Notes: generated by a model from the letters alone, not told the origin. A stretch of DNA of 64,000 nt from Blastocystis sp. Blastoise (GCA_039096225.1 JBBPEB010000005.1:553501-617500), one strand, 5' to 3'; positions 24,241-38,960 are shown, counted from the first letter of the stretch. Program-made: numbers and translations.

Positions 24241-27200
24241 CTATAAGAAGAAGAAGAAGAAGAAGAAGAAGAATCATAATAATAATAATAAGTAGAAGAA
24301 GAAGAACAAGTAGAAGTAGACTTATAAGAAGAATATCAAGAATGAGAATGAGAAAGAAAAGGGGAAAAAGAAGAAAGAGAAATAGAAATAGAAGAAGGAA
24401 GAGAAAATAAGTACAAGTAGAATGAGAAGAATAACAATAATAAGAAGTAGTGAAGTAGATATAGATATAGAAGATATAGAAAAAGTAGAAGTATATGTGG
24501 ATGTATAAGTAAAAAAAAAGTAGTGAAGTAGAAGTAGAAGTAGATGTAACTAAGTAGAAGTAGAAGTAGAAGTAGAAGTAATTCTAGAAGAAGAAAAAGA
24601 AGAAAAAGAAGAAGAATGAGAATGAGAAGAATGACAAGATGTAGAAGTAGAAGTAGAAGTAGAAGTAGAAGAATAAGAAGAAAATAAGAAGAAAATAAGA
24701 ATAAACCAAGAATAAACATAATAAGGAAAACATCAGTAGAAGATAAGAAGAAGGAGAATAAGAATGATTAGAAGTATAAAAAAAAGAAGAAGTAGAAGAA
24801 GAAGAAAAAAAAAAAAGAAGAAGAAGAAGAAGAAGGAAAAGAAGGAGAAGGAGAAGAACAACAAGAAGAAGCAGAAGAAGCAGGACAAGTACAAGTACAA
24901 GGACAAGGAAAAGATGAAAGGCAAGAAAAGGGAGTACAACGATAAGGACAAGAAAGATAAGAATAAGGATAAGACGAATAAAGAAGAAGGACAAGGAAAA
25001 TAAGAATAAACCAAAAATAAGTATAATAATGAAAACATCAGTAGAAGCTAAGGATAAGTAGCATGAGAATGATTAGAAGTAGAAGTACAAGGATAATAAA
25101 AAGAAGAAGATGGAGAAGGGAGAAGAATATGTGGAAATAAAAGAAAAAACATGAAAATAAAATGTGGAACAAGAAGAGACTAAAAAGAGAATAGAAGGAG
25201 AGGAGTAAAATATGAATAGGAAGGAGAAGGATAAGAAGGATAAGAAAGATAAGAGGATAAGAATGACAAAGAGAAGGACAAGATGGAGCAAGAGATGAAC
25301 GAGAAGAACGAAAAGCAGAAGAAGGAACAAGAGAAGAAGAAGAAGTAGAAGTAGAAGTAGAAGTAGAAGTAGAAGTAGAAGTAGAAGTAGAAGTAGAAGT
25401 AGAAGTAGAAGTAGAGTAGAAGAAGAAGGAGAAGGAGAAGAAGAAGGAGAAGAAGAAGGAGAAGGAAAAGGAAAAGGAAAAGGAGAAGAAGAAGAAGAAG
25501 TAGAAGAAGAAGAAGAATAAGGAGAACAAAGGGAAAATAAGAATGATTATAAGAATAAGTATAAGGATAATAATAAGAAGAAGACGTAGAAGCAGAAAAT
25601 ATGTGGAAGTAGAAAAAGAAACATATAAAATATGGAACAAGAAGACTAAAAAGAGAATAGAAGGAGAGGAGCAAAATATGAATAAGAAGGAGAATAAGAA
25701 GGATAATGATAAGAAGGGGAAGAGTAGAAGAATGACAAAGAGAAGGAGGAGAAGGAAGAAAGAACGAGAAAGAGACGAATGGAGAAAGGAAAGAGAAGAG
25801 GGAGAAGGATAAGAAGAAGCAGAAGGAAAAGTAGAAAAAGGAGAAGCAAGAGTAGAAGAAGGATAAGAAGAAGCAGAAGGAAGAGTAGAAGAAGGAATAG
25901 AGAAGGAGAAGTAAAAACAGAAAGAGAAAGAAAAAAAGGAACAAGAGAAAAAGAAAGAGAAAGAGAATGAGAATGAGAAGAATGAAAAAGAGAAAGAGAA
26001 AGAAATAGTAGTATAGAAGTAGAAATAGAAGCAATAATAGTTGGAAAAGGAAAATTAGAAGAAGAAGAAGGTGGAGAAGAAAAAGAAGTAAAAGTAAAAG
26101 TATAAATAAAAGAAGAATAGGAAGGAGATATAGAAGCAGACGAATAAGAAGAAGTAGAATGAGCATGAAAAAGAAATAAAAGTATTAGTAATAGTGTAGA
26201 AGTAGAAATAGAAATAGAAGGAAAAGGAGAATTAGTAGTAGAAGAATGAGAAATAGAATATAGAAAAGAAATAGAAGAAGAAGAAGAAGAAAGAGAAGAA
26301 AGAGAAACAGAAAGAGAAGAACAAGGAGAAGTATAAGCACAAAGATAATGAGAAGAAAAAGAAGTAGTTGTAATAGAAGTGAATGTAGAAGTATAAGAAG
26401 TAGTAGAAATAGAAGTAGAAGTAGGAGTTGGAGTTGGAGTACAAGCGAAGTAGAATAGAAATATAAGTAGAAATATAAGTAGAAGAATGAGAAGTAGTAT
26501 TAGTAATAGTGTAGAAGTCGAAATGGAAGAAAAAGAATAAGAGTAAGTAGTAGTCGTAGAAATATGAGTATAAGCAAGTAGAAATAGAAGAATAAAGAAA
26601 AGAAGGAAAGAAGCTGAAGTAGAAGAAGTATAAATAAAAGAAGGTAAATATAAGAAGAAGAAGAAGAAGTATAAGGAAAAGAAGGTAAATATAAGAAGAA
26701 GAAGAAGAAGAAGTATAAGGAAAAGAAGGTAAATATAAGAATAATAATAATAATAATAGTAAGGAGAAGTAGTAAAAAAGAAGAAACAGAAGAATAAGGA
26801 GGAGGAGGAGGAGGAGGAGGAGAAGAAGAATAAGGAAAAGTAAAAAGGAGTAAAATTTTGAGAAATAGAACGAGAAGTAAAAGAATAATAAAAAGCAAAC
26901 TTTAATAAGTATGGATAGAAGAAGAAGAAAAAGAAAAAGAAAAATAATTAGAAATAGAATAATGAGATTGAAAATGATAAGAAAAAGGAAAATCATGAAA
27001 GATAATAGGAATAAGAATAAGAAGAATAAGTAGAAGTATAAGGAGGAGTATAAAGAAAAAGGAGATAAGGAGTAGAACAGAAGTAGAAGGTAATGTTGAA
27101 GAAAAATAGGAAGGCTGATAATAAGGAAGATAAAGAGAAATAGAAGGAAAAGGAGAATGTGAAGCAAAATAAGAATCACAAAAAGAAAAAGAAGAAGTAG

Positions 27201-27654
27201 AAAGAGAACGAGAAGAATTACATTTTTAGTGAGGAGAAAAAATGTAAAAAAAGAAGAAATATAATAATAAGAATGAGAACAAGAACAGGAATGAAAATAA
27301 GAAAATGAATGATACTACAAATTAAAGGAGTAAGGAGGAGAGAAAATATAGAGTAAAAAAAGATATAGAAGAAAGAGAAGATAGTGAATAGGAGAAGAAG
27401 AAGATAAAGTAGAAGAAGAAGTAGAGCGAGAAACAGAATAAAGTGAAAAGAAAAGTAGAATGAAAATAAGAAAGATAATAGGAATATAAATAAAATGTAG
27501 AAGAAGAAATAGAAGTAAAATGAGACGAATTTAGAAAAAAAATACATAAAGCAGAAGAATATGAAGAATAAGAAATGAGAAACGTACAAATAGAATAATG
27601 AGAAATAGACAAGAAAGTAGAAGAAAGGCAAAAAAAGAAGAATCTGGAAAAAAT

Positions 27655-27724
27655 AAGAATAAGAATAAGAATAAGAATAAGAATAAGAATAAGAATAAGA
27701 ATAAGAATAAGAATAAGAATAAGA
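27655..27724 (+). repeat. (AATAAG)n hexamer array
   Basis: About 11-12 copies inside the purine block. Confidence 0.93.
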
Positions 27725-30649
27725 AGACTAAAAAGGAGAAATTAAAATAAAATAGAAGGAGAAAAAGGAAAAGATAAAGAAGAATAAGAAGGAAAATAGG
27801 AATAGTAGAATAGAACAGAGATTGAAAAGTATAAAGAAAACAAGAAGAAGAAGGAAAGCAATAAGATGAAGAAATAGAATAAATAATAAGAAAATGAAGA
27901 ATACGAATAATGAATATAAGAAGCAGAAGTGAATCAAAAGAAGGAGAAATGTAAGAATGATACTAATAATAAGAAGAAGAATAAGAAATAAGGCTAAGTA
28001 GAAGTAGAAGAAAAATACTAATTAGAAAAAGAATACTAATTAGAAAAAGAAAATAAGGTTAAAATGTATAACTACAAATAGAATAATAGAGAGAAAGATA
28101 ATGTTAGTAAAATTTATAGAATAAGAAGTAGAAGGAGAATAATAAGAGAAAAGATTAGGAAGTAGAAGTAGAAGAAGAGTATGAAAGATAATGAGAATAG
28201 GAATAAGAATATGAAATGAATAAGAAATACAATAAGAAGTAGAAGTAGAATGAGGGTGAGAAATATAATGTGAATAAGAATAAAAAGCGAAAGGTGAATA
28301 AGTAGTAGAAGTTGATTAAGAAGTAGACAGAAAATGGAAAGTAAAATAATAAGGATAATGAAATGGAAAAAAAAATAGGAATAACACTAAGAATACTAAA
28401 TGAAATAGAAAAAGAATAAAAAGATGAAATAGAAGAAGAATCAAAAGAAGACAGGAAAAGAAGTAGGAGGTGAAGTAGAACGAGAATAAGTGTAAGAATA
28501 AGAATAATTGGAGTATTAGAAGATTAAGAAGAAGGAAAATAGGAATAAGAAGTAAGGTATAAATTACTATAAGAAAAAAGAAGTATAAGTAACTAGAGAA
28601 GTAGAAGAAAAACGAAAATATAAATAAGACGATGAAAGAAAAGGAGAAAGTAAAATATGAAAGAAAAAGAGAAGAAAGAGTATAATAATAATAAGAAGAA
28701 GAAAGAGAAATTGAAATATAAGGAGAAGTTGAATAAGAAGAAGAATGTGAAATATAAGAAGAAGCTGAATAAGATAAAGAAGTAAAAGTAGAAGACGGAG
28801 AAGAAAATATGAATACGAATATCAGGAAGGATAATAAAAGAAGATATCAACAACAAAGAGAACAAGAAGCATCAAGGAAGCATAAGTATAGAAGAAGATT
28901 AAGGAGAAGAAAAATATGGTGTAAAGGTGAAAGAAGAAGAAGAAGAATAGAAAAAAGGAGAAGGAGAAGAAGGAGAAGAAGAAGAAGAAGAAGAAGAAGA
29001 AGAAGAAGAAGAAGGAGGAGAAGAAGGACATGAAGGAGGAGGAGAATGACAAGAATGGCAAAAAGTAGGAGAAGTAGAAGAAGTAGAAGAATAAGAAAAA
29101 GAAGAAAGAGAAGAAAATAAGAATAAACCAAGAATAAGCATAATCAGGAAAAAACAGTAGAAGGTAAGGATAAGTAGAATGAGAATGATTAGTAGTAGAA
29201 GTATAAGAAGAAAAAGAAGAAGAAGAAGAAGAATATATGGAGCAAGAAGAGAATAAAAAGAGGGAGAAGGAGAGGAGCAAAATATGAATAAGAAGGAGAA
29301 TAGGAAAGATAAGAAGGATAAGAAGGACAAGAAGGACAAGAAGGACAAGAAGGACAAGAAGGACAAGAAGGAGGAGGAGAAGAAGAAAAACTATATGAAG
29401 AAGGATAAGAAGGAAAAAGAAAAGTTGGGGAAAAAAGATGAAAGAGAAAGAAAAGGATAAGAAGAACAATTATAAGAAGAAGGACAAGAAGGAAAAAAAG
29501 AGGAGAAGAAGAAAAATTATAAGAAGAAGGACAAAGAGGAGGAGGAGAAGAAAGAGAAGAAGAAGAAGGATAAGAAGGGCAAGAAGGAGAGGAAGGAATG
29601 TCAAGAAGAAGAAGAAGAAGAAGAAGGATAAGAATGAGAAGAAAAACAAGAAGAAGGATAAAGAAAAGTAAAAGTATAAATAGAAGGAGAATAAAGAAAA
29701 GGAGATAGAGATGGAGACAAAAAAGTAGACGTAGAAGGAGAAAAATAAATAAATAAAAGTATAGTAGTAGAAACAGAAGTATAAATAGAAGTATTAGGAA
29801 TAAGAAAATGAGAATTATTAGAAGAAGAAAAATGAGAAGAAAAATGAGAAGAAGAAGAAGAAGAAGAAGAAGAATGAGAAATTGAATATAGAAAAAAAGA
29901 AGAAGAAGAAAAGAGAAAGAGAAAGATAATAGCAAGAAGAAGTATAAGTATAAGAAGAATGAGAAGAATAAAGTAGTAGAAGCAAAAGCACGAGTACGAG
30001 TAGGAGTAAAAGCAGAACTACAAGTAGAAATATAAGCAGAAATATAAGTAGAATAATAAGAAGTATTATTATTAGTAGTGTAGCTGTAGAAATAGAAGAA
30101 AAAATAAAAGAGTAGTAGTAGTAGAAGAAATATAAGTAGAAGTACAAGTAGGAATAGAAGAATGAAGGAAAGAAGGAAAGAAGGAAGAAGCTAAAGGAGA
30201 AGAATTGCAAGGAGAATAAGGAAAAAAAAAAGGAACAAAATGGAATGGAAATGATAACGAGGGAAAAAAAGAAAAGAAGAAGAAGAAAAAAAAATAAGAA
30301 GATGTAGAAGGATAATAAAAGAAGAAACAACAATAATAATGAGAACAAGAAGTAAATCTATAATGAAAAGGAGAAGTGGAAAGGAAGTATAGTAGAGAAG
30401 AAGAATAATGAAAAGTAAAATAAGATGTAAAGGTGAAAGAAGCATAAGAAGAAGTAAAGTAGAAGAAAAAGAAGAATCATGAAAGGATAAGAAGAATGAA
30501 GAATAATGAAAAGGATAGGGATAAGAAGTATAATGAGAAGGACGAAGAAGTAATAGTAGAATTTGTGAAGAGGTAATAGTAAAGAAAAGAAAAGTTTATA
30601 TCTATACATAAAAGAAGAAAAATTAGAGTAAGATGTACAGTAGAATTAT

Positions 30650-30785
30650 GAATTAAGAATTAACAATAAAGAATAAAGAATAAAGATTAAGAATGAAGAA
30701 TGAAGAATTAAGAATGAAGAATTAACAATAAAGAATGAAGAATGAAGAATGAAGAATGAAGAATGAAGAATGAAGAATGAAGAAT
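30650..30785 (+). repeat. GAATGAA/GAATTAA heptamer array
   Basis: Repeats of AAGAATG and AAGAATTAA close the purine block. The reverse complement (CATTCTT) opens the matching block of element 2 at about 53,790-53,845. Confidence 0.93.
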
Positions 30786-30920
30786 TAATACCAATAAATC
30801 TAAAAAATATATAATATTATAAAAATAGAATAATAATAATATTATAAAGACAAAAAATAACATATATATTATTAATAGTCAGTTAAAACAAACTAAATAT
30901 ATTATTAAATACATATATAC

Positions 30921-31315
30921 CTTAATAAAGACTTGAATCATTGCAATCTGTTTTTTTGGTTGTGCTTCAGTTTGATTGGTTTTACTAAAGAAATAAATAC
31001 GTAGAATAAATTAAATAGATAAAAGTATATATATATTAAAGAAACAACTAGATAGAAAAGTAGGAGCTAATTCAATTATAAAAATAATAATACTAATGAA
31101 AACAAAATAAATATGTTATGTGAATGATAAAAATATACTAATAGCATAGACATGAAATAAATATAGCAAAGAATAAACAAAATGAGAAAATGTAAAATAA
31201 TTATATACCTTAGATTCATCTTTATTGTTCACCAAGACCTTTAGAGTTGATTTGAAACTAGATATAGCTTTTTCTGAATATCTAAACAATACGCAACCAA
31301 TTGATCAACTGATTA
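30921..31315 (-). other. pair of exon-like segments in the left arm
   Basis: On the minus strand, 31,209-31,315 (after TATATAG, before AAG|GTATATA) is open in the frame ending ...SSFKSTLKVLVNNKDESK. The next segment, 30,921-30,984 (after TTCTTTAG, before AAG|GTATATA), is open as TNQTEAQPKKQIAMIQVFIK. Both are present in inverted form in the right arm (53,149-53,253 and 53,481-53,544), where the splice-type motifs are conserved. The splice phases do not join cleanly in a coding frame, so they may be relic exons. Confidence 0.4.
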
Positions 31316-31789
31316 CTATATAAAACAAAATATTTGAAGAGAGTAAACTATATAATATATATATTTATGACTAGAAAACATACGTAGATCCATTTTATAT
31401 GTCTATAATGACAATATATGAAATAAAACAATATTTGAGTTTCAAGAAATAATCATTCTGAGGATGGGAACAGGGATAAAACAGCCTAAATAGCGGAATC
31501 AACCTCTTTGATAAAAACTGTTTTGTGATTCAGTGAACAAGTTTTAAAAATAATTTCTAGAGATTCAAAGTATGGGATAAAAAGTCTTCTTTGATATGGT
31601 CCCTATTCTTAAATTTTTTTAGAATTACTTCAATCCGTGAAAGTCTTATTCAGCATCAGCTTAAATGAACTGCTGAAAGAAGTATATTTTTTAAATATTA
31701 GTATATGGATTATTTAATTATATATATGGCTATTTTTTATTTTATAATTATATTATATTTTTATATGTATATTATTATAGATTAGGAAT

Positions 31790-31979
31790 GAAATGAGCAC
31801 AGATAATGGACCAATTGGTGATTCGTTTATTCTGGTATATGTTAATTTTATCTAATATTATTCATATAGGCTGAAGAGACTAGTTTGAAGAGCCTGTAAA
31901 CGTTAGAAATTCATATTGGAAGAAGTTCCATTTGTCAACATTTCTTCACTGGAAGTCTTGATCAAATATGTTTAAGTGG
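31790..31979 (+). other. exon-like segments in the left arm (plus strand)
   Basis: Two segments follow TTATTATAG and ATTCATATAG and precede GTATATG and GTATGT. The first reads IRNEMSTDNGPIGDSFIL. The second has one open stretch starting FEEPVNVRNSYWKK and ending in TGA. The right arm has the counterparts on the minus strand near 52,495-52,680 (IRLEMNPDNKPISDSFFH; FREPGGVGYNIGRKRN...). Confidence 0.35.
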
Positions 31980-32099
31980 TATGTTATTTTATATATATTT
32001 ATCTATCTTATAATTATATAGTGAAGAGTTTGAATCAAAACAAAATGAATTACATTTTTCAGAAGATGTTGATATATTGGATGTTTTTTAAATTTATTC

Positions 32100-32232
32100 A
32101 ACCTTGTTATTGTCTTTTAAGTTTATAACTATATTATTTATAATGTATATTATCTACATATATATAGAAATGGTGAATGATTATCTATTTGAGTTCTTTT
32201 CTTTTCTTATTCAGCACCATCATTGAGTACTT

Positions 32233-32274
<42 letters not shown>

Positions 32275-32593
32275 TAATTATTATATCTTCTATAGATACA
32301 AGCAGAAAATAAATGATGATTATGTATCACAATTCTAAAAATAATATAAATCAGTTAAAAGTATATATTTATTTTATTTTATTTATTGTTAGCTAAATAT
32401 AATAATTTCTAATTGTTTAATATATGTATATTATATATGTATATATTATTTATTATCGTTTTTATTCTATTATATATATATATAATATTATTCTTCATTT
32501 ATTATTATATATAGATGAGATAATAATTAATTCGACTATCTCCTCATTATACACACATTGTATATATATATCTACATATATTCTAATAATTTT

Positions 32594-32641
<48 letters not shown>

Positions 32642-32953
32642 TTGATTATACTATATGAACACTATCTTCTTATCAATACAATTAATATTTATATATATTT
32701 TTATCAATATATGCATATTTCCTATTAACTTTTTTTATAATCTATTTAAAAATTTTGTATATAACATTTTATTACTATTATATATTCTCTATTTGTTCTT
32801 ATAATATATTATTTAATATGTTATATATATATATATATATAGTACTATCACATTTATTATATGTCTATTTCTCCTTAATCGATATTACTACATAATTTAT
32901 ATAATAAGATGTATATATATTCTTTTCTTTTCTGTTATTCTTTTTATTCTTTT

Positions 32954-32991
<38 letters not shown>

Positions 32992-34912
32992 ATTACTTTT
33001 TTTATTTATTCATTATTTATATATAAATAGTTATTGTGGTATACAAGATTAGTGGCTATTATGTATCTATATTATTCCGTATAAATTTTATTAACATATA
33101 CATATATTTATATTTATATATATATATATGTATAGTATTCTATTCTGAGTTATGTACATCATTTTTTATTATATATAAATAAGGTATATAGTTTTATATA
33201 TATTTTTATATTAAATTATAATCCCCTCTAGATAATTTATTTTATTGTTTTATAATTCATATAATTATTATTATTATTAATATTTATTATATATTCATCC
33301 TATATGTATAAATATATTTAATAACTATCACATTATATGTGTTTATTTATTTTTATTTAGTTTTATAAGTTATATATATATATATATATACTTAGAGATA
33401 TATATATATAAATTATTATTATGTATTATTTATTTTTATTATATTATTACCATAATATGTCTATTTGCTTACATATGTATATATAGTTGTTTTATTTCAT
33501 ATTCAAACGTTGCTTTAGTGAACAAATATATATATTTATATATGATATTATAGAATTATTTTGTATTCATTATATATATATATTATGCATTAATTTTTAC
33601 ATGTTTGTTATACTTAATATATATATATATATGTAATTATTTTATATCTATATATATACATATATATATATAGATATCATTGATATTAATATTCAAAGTA
33701 TATATATATAAACATATATAGACTTATATATAGTATTTTATATGTATTCATATTATAATATATTATGTATAGTTTAATAGTTATATGTAAGTCATCCTTT
33801 CATGTTTCTTATGAATTTATATAAATATATTCCTTTAATTCTGATTATGTATATATTATTATATATATCATCTTATTCTATATATATATATATTATGTAT
33901 TTTTTATTTAATATAAAAGATAATATTTTGTGTATTTAATATTTTATATCAATTATTCTTCTATTTAACTCTTTTATATCATTTATCTTTCTACAACTTT
34001 ATTATTTATTATCTTTTTTAAATACCATTTACCATATAGTTTATTATACATACATATAGTAATAGTCATAGCGCTTCTTTATGTATGTTTTATTCAATTA
34101 TGTTAGTATATGTATTGTGGTATATATGTATATTAATTGTCGTTTATTTATATATCGTTTTGTATTTAATTTAAAATAAAGATTAATAATTATTATGTAT
34201 ATACTCTTATATTTTATTATTTTTTATATTATATTTATATTATTTTTGTATATATAGGATTAATATATATATAACATAATTAATTGTGAGAAATTTATTT
34301 TTGGTAATATATTAAGTCTGCTCTCTTGTATATATATATATATATCTAATTCTTTACTATATGTTTTCCAACTTTATGTTTCTATTTTATGTATATATAT
34401 ATATATATATATACAATATGTTCTATTATTATGAGATATATAGTGTCTAATGAGATTTTAATATGGTCCATCTACAGAATATATATTTATATATATATTA
34501 ATTACTTTTATTCTTATAACTATTATGTTCTCATATTATATTTAAATATATATTTTTTTCAATTTCCTTTTTACTTTTTGAAATTTTTTTTTAAATATAT
34601 ATATATATATAACTTTCTACTGTTAATTAGTTCTTTTCTAATGTATATCTATATTTATTTATATTTATATATGTTATTCATATGTATGTTATTAAATGTA
34701 TCTATAGAATCTAAACTTCTAATTGAAACTACTATAAATAATAGTGATACAACTATTTGTATATATATATATTAATAATTTTTATAAAGCTTATTATATA
34801 GTATTTTATTAATATTTTAACCAAATTTATTTATATATTATTATTCATTTTCTTTATTCTCTAACTATTTATAGAACATATCCTTAGCTTGTCTCCTATG
34901 TATATATGGCTT

Positions 34913-34960
<48 letters not shown>

Positions 34961-35063
34961 TCTCTTTTTATATCTCTGATACATTATACTTATCACATAT
35001 TAATAGTTATCTTTTATTATAAGGTTTTTATTATATAGATTATTATTAATAGGTATAATGGAG

Positions 35064-35119
<56 letters not shown>

Positions 35120-35180
35120 TATAATTATATTTTGGGTTTTTGTCTGTTAAACATATATACATGGTTATATTCAAATAATT
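32100..35180. repeat. AT-rich low-complexity block of element 1
   Basis: About 3 kb of nearly pure A and T with many short TATATA runs. No gene is seen. The mirror partner is 49,570-52,100. Confidence 0.8.
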
Positions 35181-35186
35181 AATATT

Positions 35187-35254
35187 CCTTAGACTGAATA
35201 TGGTTAGTAGCAATCATTAATAGATTGTTATCAGGTTCAATTCCTGATCTAGGG
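35187..35254 (+). ncRNA. 68-nt tRNA-like cloverleaf module (copy 3)
   Basis: The acceptor-like stem is CCTTAGA/TCTAGGG (one wobble), the D-like hairpin CTGA/TTAG, the 8-bp middle hairpin has loop ATTAATA, and the T arm is TCAGG TTCAATT CCTGA. A TTTTTT run at 35,267-35,272 could end polymerase III transcription. Its inverted partner is copy 4 (49,497-49,564). Confidence 0.7.
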
Positions 35255-35259
35255 TCATA

Positions 35260-36774
35260 TATTATATTTTTTATAAAAATTTTCAATATTTTTCTCTATA
35301 GATATTTTCATTCATTATAGCCAGTATGAAAGGGTATATTGAGTTTCATGTAATTGAATAAACTCTATACATTGCTAGTCGCTTTTCTATAATGTTTTTA
35401 GTTTACTATATTCAACACACAACACATTCACAATTGCATTCACTTAGAATACCATATTCATTATTTTGTTTTGCTATATATCCTATTGATCAATTCTACA
35501 CACAAATAAAAAATAAATATTCATCAATAACACCTTGAAGTCTATAAACACGCAATGCATTCTTTGTTTATACTCTTAAAAAGCATTTAAATCATCTATA
35601 TTAATATGATTGACACTAAAAGTCATTTGTAACATTTCTAAACTACTTTTAAAACTGTTGAAGAACCTTGACAAATCTACATTACCTCGAAAACTATTAT
35701 AATCAACTTTGGCTTATACGAGTCATAATTAAATTTAAATTATTAACAGAATGTCAGAATAAAGGCATTCTAACTCAACATATCACCAAGAAAAATCAAT
35801 TGTGTTTGTAACTTCTCTAAAATTGAATTAATTAGTGAAATACGTATTCAAACTAATGTTGAATTTAAATTCAAACACACACAAACTCACCTTTTCTGAC
35901 AGTTCTACACATTTAGGCAATCTAGTGACTATCACATAATCGACTAATTTTTGTTGTCTTCATCAAGTCTAACTATTTCCTCATGACCATAACCATTAAT
36001 TTCATTTTATGTAACACTCTATAAATAATTAATCAATTAACTATTTTTATTTACATAAATACATACTCCATCAACAACAAGAAGACATCATGAGTAAGAA
36101 TAACGGTTTAAACTATTTAAATAAAATAATAAATAATAAAAAGTAGAAATATTAAGATTTCAATAAAATTTAATAAGTTAATTTATAGTGAAGTTTCAAT
36201 AATCATATAAAAAATATGATTAATTTCGTTTTTGTACGTTCTAAGCATATATCTATTTATATATAGGCCCTAGGAGTATAGTAGAGTACCTTGCGGTCTC
36301 CATTGGCAGATTGATCTGTTGTGCTATGTTCTCTTTCTCTATGGTGAGCTTGTCTGAGTGGTGTAAAGTGGTTGAGCTAGATGATCTGCTATTGTATTGT
36401 GGTTTAAATTGGATGATCTGACGTCACCATACAAAACTATTTCTTTAGGCTTTCTCACTGAGTAGCAATTGGTCGGTTATATTAACTGAGCGTGGCTTGA
36501 TACTTTCAAAAAAAAAATTACTTAATTGGATAAATAGATTGGTCTTAAATTACAGAGAAGGATGGATCTCTTCACTTAATCACTACCTATACAACTCAAA
36601 TGCTTATAATTAGAGTTAGTTTGTATTAGTCATATTCAGATTCTAGATGTATATATTTTCTGTATTTATTTTCTTTATAATTATAATTATAATATTATAT
36701 AGATATTTATATAGGTTATTATATAGTTATTAAGCCTAGTTCTTGTTCTTCTTGTCACTAACTTCTTGGTTTTT

Positions 36775-36780
<6 letters not shown>
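35260..36780. other. unique sequence of the left arm
   Basis: No coding gene is recognised. It is strongly conserved in inverted orientation at 48,000-49,490, including a comparatively GC-rich core with GACGTCAC and CCATTGGCAGATTGATCTG-type sequence. Conservation of a non-coding stretch between copies makes it a candidate regulatory or RNA-encoding part. Confidence 0.5.
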
Positions 36781-36817
<37 letters not shown>

Positions 36818-36929
36818 GACTTTTTTTATTTTGCTTATATATTATTATTTTCTTTATTATTAAGAATTACTTTTATTTTTCTTTATTATTAGTTTAATTC
36901 AATATATTTATAGACTTATTTATATTTTT

Positions 36930-36939
36930 TATTCTTTTT

Positions 36940-37024
<85 letters not shown>
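36930..37024. repeat. (TA)n microsatellite
   Basis: A TA run of about 90 bp. Confidence 0.95.
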
Positions 37025-37026
<2 letters not shown>

Positions 37027-37149
37027 CAAAACTTTTATATATTTGTTTTTCTTCATTCTTATTTTCTCCTCTTGTCCTGAATTGGCCTTGTTCTCCTCTT
37101 CTCTCTTCCATTCATCTACTCTTCTAGTTTTACTCATTTTTATTCTTAT

Positions 37150-38260
37150 ACTCTTATGTTACATAATACAGTTATTGTTTTTCTTAATATTACTTTATAG
37201 TATGTTTTATTTCATGTTCTTCTATTCTATATTCTAGTTTTTCCTTCACTTTCTTCTTTCCTCCATAATTATTACTGGCTCTTCTTCTCCTATCATTACA
37301 TACTCTCTTCATTTCCTTCTCTTTATCATGATCTTCTTCTTTTTCATTTCCTTCAACTCTTCCTTTTCCTATTCTTCTTCTTTATTTCCTTCTATATTAT
37401 TACTTCTTTTTCTCATCTTCTTCCAATTATACTTTCCTTATTTCTTATTCATTTTAATTATTCATCTACACATTATTTCTATTTTCCTTCTTCTTCTATA
37501 TATCCTTATTCTCTGTCCCTTTGTTCATTCCCTTCTCGTTCTTCTTCATCTATTTATCCTTCTTCTATTTATCCTTCTTCTATTTATTTTAATTCTGAAT
37601 CACCTTCTTTCTCTCTCCTTCTGTTTCTTCTTCTTCTATTTGATCTTATTTTTCTTCTTCTCTTCTTCTTCTCTTTCTATACATTCTTCTCTATATATTC
37701 TTTTTCTCTCTATCTCCTTCATCTGTATTTTCTCTTCTATTTATCCTTATTCTTATTCTACATTTTCTCCATATCATTCTCCTCCTATATCTTATGTACC
37801 TCCTTTATCTTCTTATTCTTCTTCTATGTCTTCTATTTATCATTCTTCACCTTTTTTCTTCTTCTATATATATATTCTACTTATTCTTCTCTATCCTCGT
37901 CTATATATCTTTCTTCTATATTTTCTGCATCTACTTCTTCTTCTATATCTTCTATTTATCATTATTTTCCAACATATTTTTCTATTGTACTTCTTCTTTT
38001 CTCTTCCTTCTCCTTCTTTTCTGTATCTTCTGTTTATCTTATTCTTCGTCTATATATCATTATTCTCCTTATTCTTCTTCTTTATATATATATTCTTCTT
38101 TTTCGATATATTCTTTTTTTTCTTTTCGCTCTTTTCCTTGTTCTCATTCTCAATCTCCTTGTTCTCCTTCTTCTTCTTCTTCTTCTTCTTCTTCTTCTTC
38201 TTCTTCTTCTTCTTCTTCTTCTTCTTCTTCTTCTTCTTCTTCTTCTTCTTCTTCTTCTTC

Positions 38261-38292
<32 letters not shown>

Positions 38293-38960
38293 CTTCTTCT
38301 TCTTCTTCTTCTTCTTCTTCTTCTTCTACTTCTTCTTCTCTTCTTCTTCTTCTCCTTCTCCTTCTACTTCTCCTTCTCCTTCTACTTCTCCTTCTACTTC
38401 TCTTTCTCTTTCTCTTTCTCTTTCTTCTTCTTCTTCTTCTTCTTCTTCTTCTTTCTCAATCTCATTTTTATTCTTATTACCTCATTCTTTTTCTTCTCAA
38501 TCTCCTTCTTTCTATGTTTTTCTGTTCAATCTTCATATTCTTCTTCCTATTTTTCTGCTTTCTAAATCTTCTACTCCTTTCCCTTCATATTATCGTCATT
38601 TTATCTAATCTCAATATTTTACTCTATTATAACATATAGTATCATTTGCAATTCATTCTTATATATATATATTTTATATTCCTACTCTATTTCTTTTGAA
38701 TAGTTATTTCTTTTCTTTTAGATGTCTCCACTCTATTGTACTTCCTATGTATACTCTCCTCATACTTTATTTTCCTTGACTATTCTTCTAATTTCTTTCT
38801 ACATCTTCTTTTCTAATTATTCTATTATATAGTACTTTTTATTGTCCTTCTTTTTTAATTCTTAAAATATTTTCTAGTATTATTTCATTTTCTTTTAATT
38901 CTTCTTTATATTTTTTTTTCTTACTCTATATCCTTTTAGTTAGCTTCATCCTCCTTTCTT
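37150..38960 (+). repeat. pyrimidine-strand low-complexity block with (TTC)n
   Basis: C/T-rich plus strand with an almost pure TTC array at about 38,167-38,335 and CTCCTT variants after it. Long plus-strand Phe/Ser/Leu frames are artefacts. The mirror partner is the purine block at 45,900-47,560. Confidence 0.9.

Larger units (their letters stand above)
24240..30790 (+). repeat. large purine-strand block of element 1 (GAA-rich, higher-order repeats)
   Basis: About 6.5 kb of A/G-rich plus strand. It is not simply random purine: the phrase AATAAACCAAGAATAA followed by CATAAT..AAAACA(TC)AGTAGAAG recurs near 24,710, 25,010 and 29,125, and a GTTGGAGT/GTAGGAGT...GAAATATAAG phrase recurs near 26,430 and 30,000, so larger units have been duplicated. 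Long low-complexity frames on both strands are artefacts. The pyrimidine block of element 2 is its mirror partner. Confidence 0.85.

Noticed and set aside
24764-29671. Lys/Arg/Glu-rich plus-strand frames resembling nuclear basic proteins
   Set aside because: Translation of GAA/AAG repeats, without any conserved domain.
17349-30650. Many long minus-strand reading frames rich in Leu, Phe, Ser and Tyr in the purine blocks
   Set aside because: They overlap in several phases and follow directly from A/G-only composition, which has no stop codons on the pyrimidine strand in some frames. They have no start context, introns or conserved motifs.
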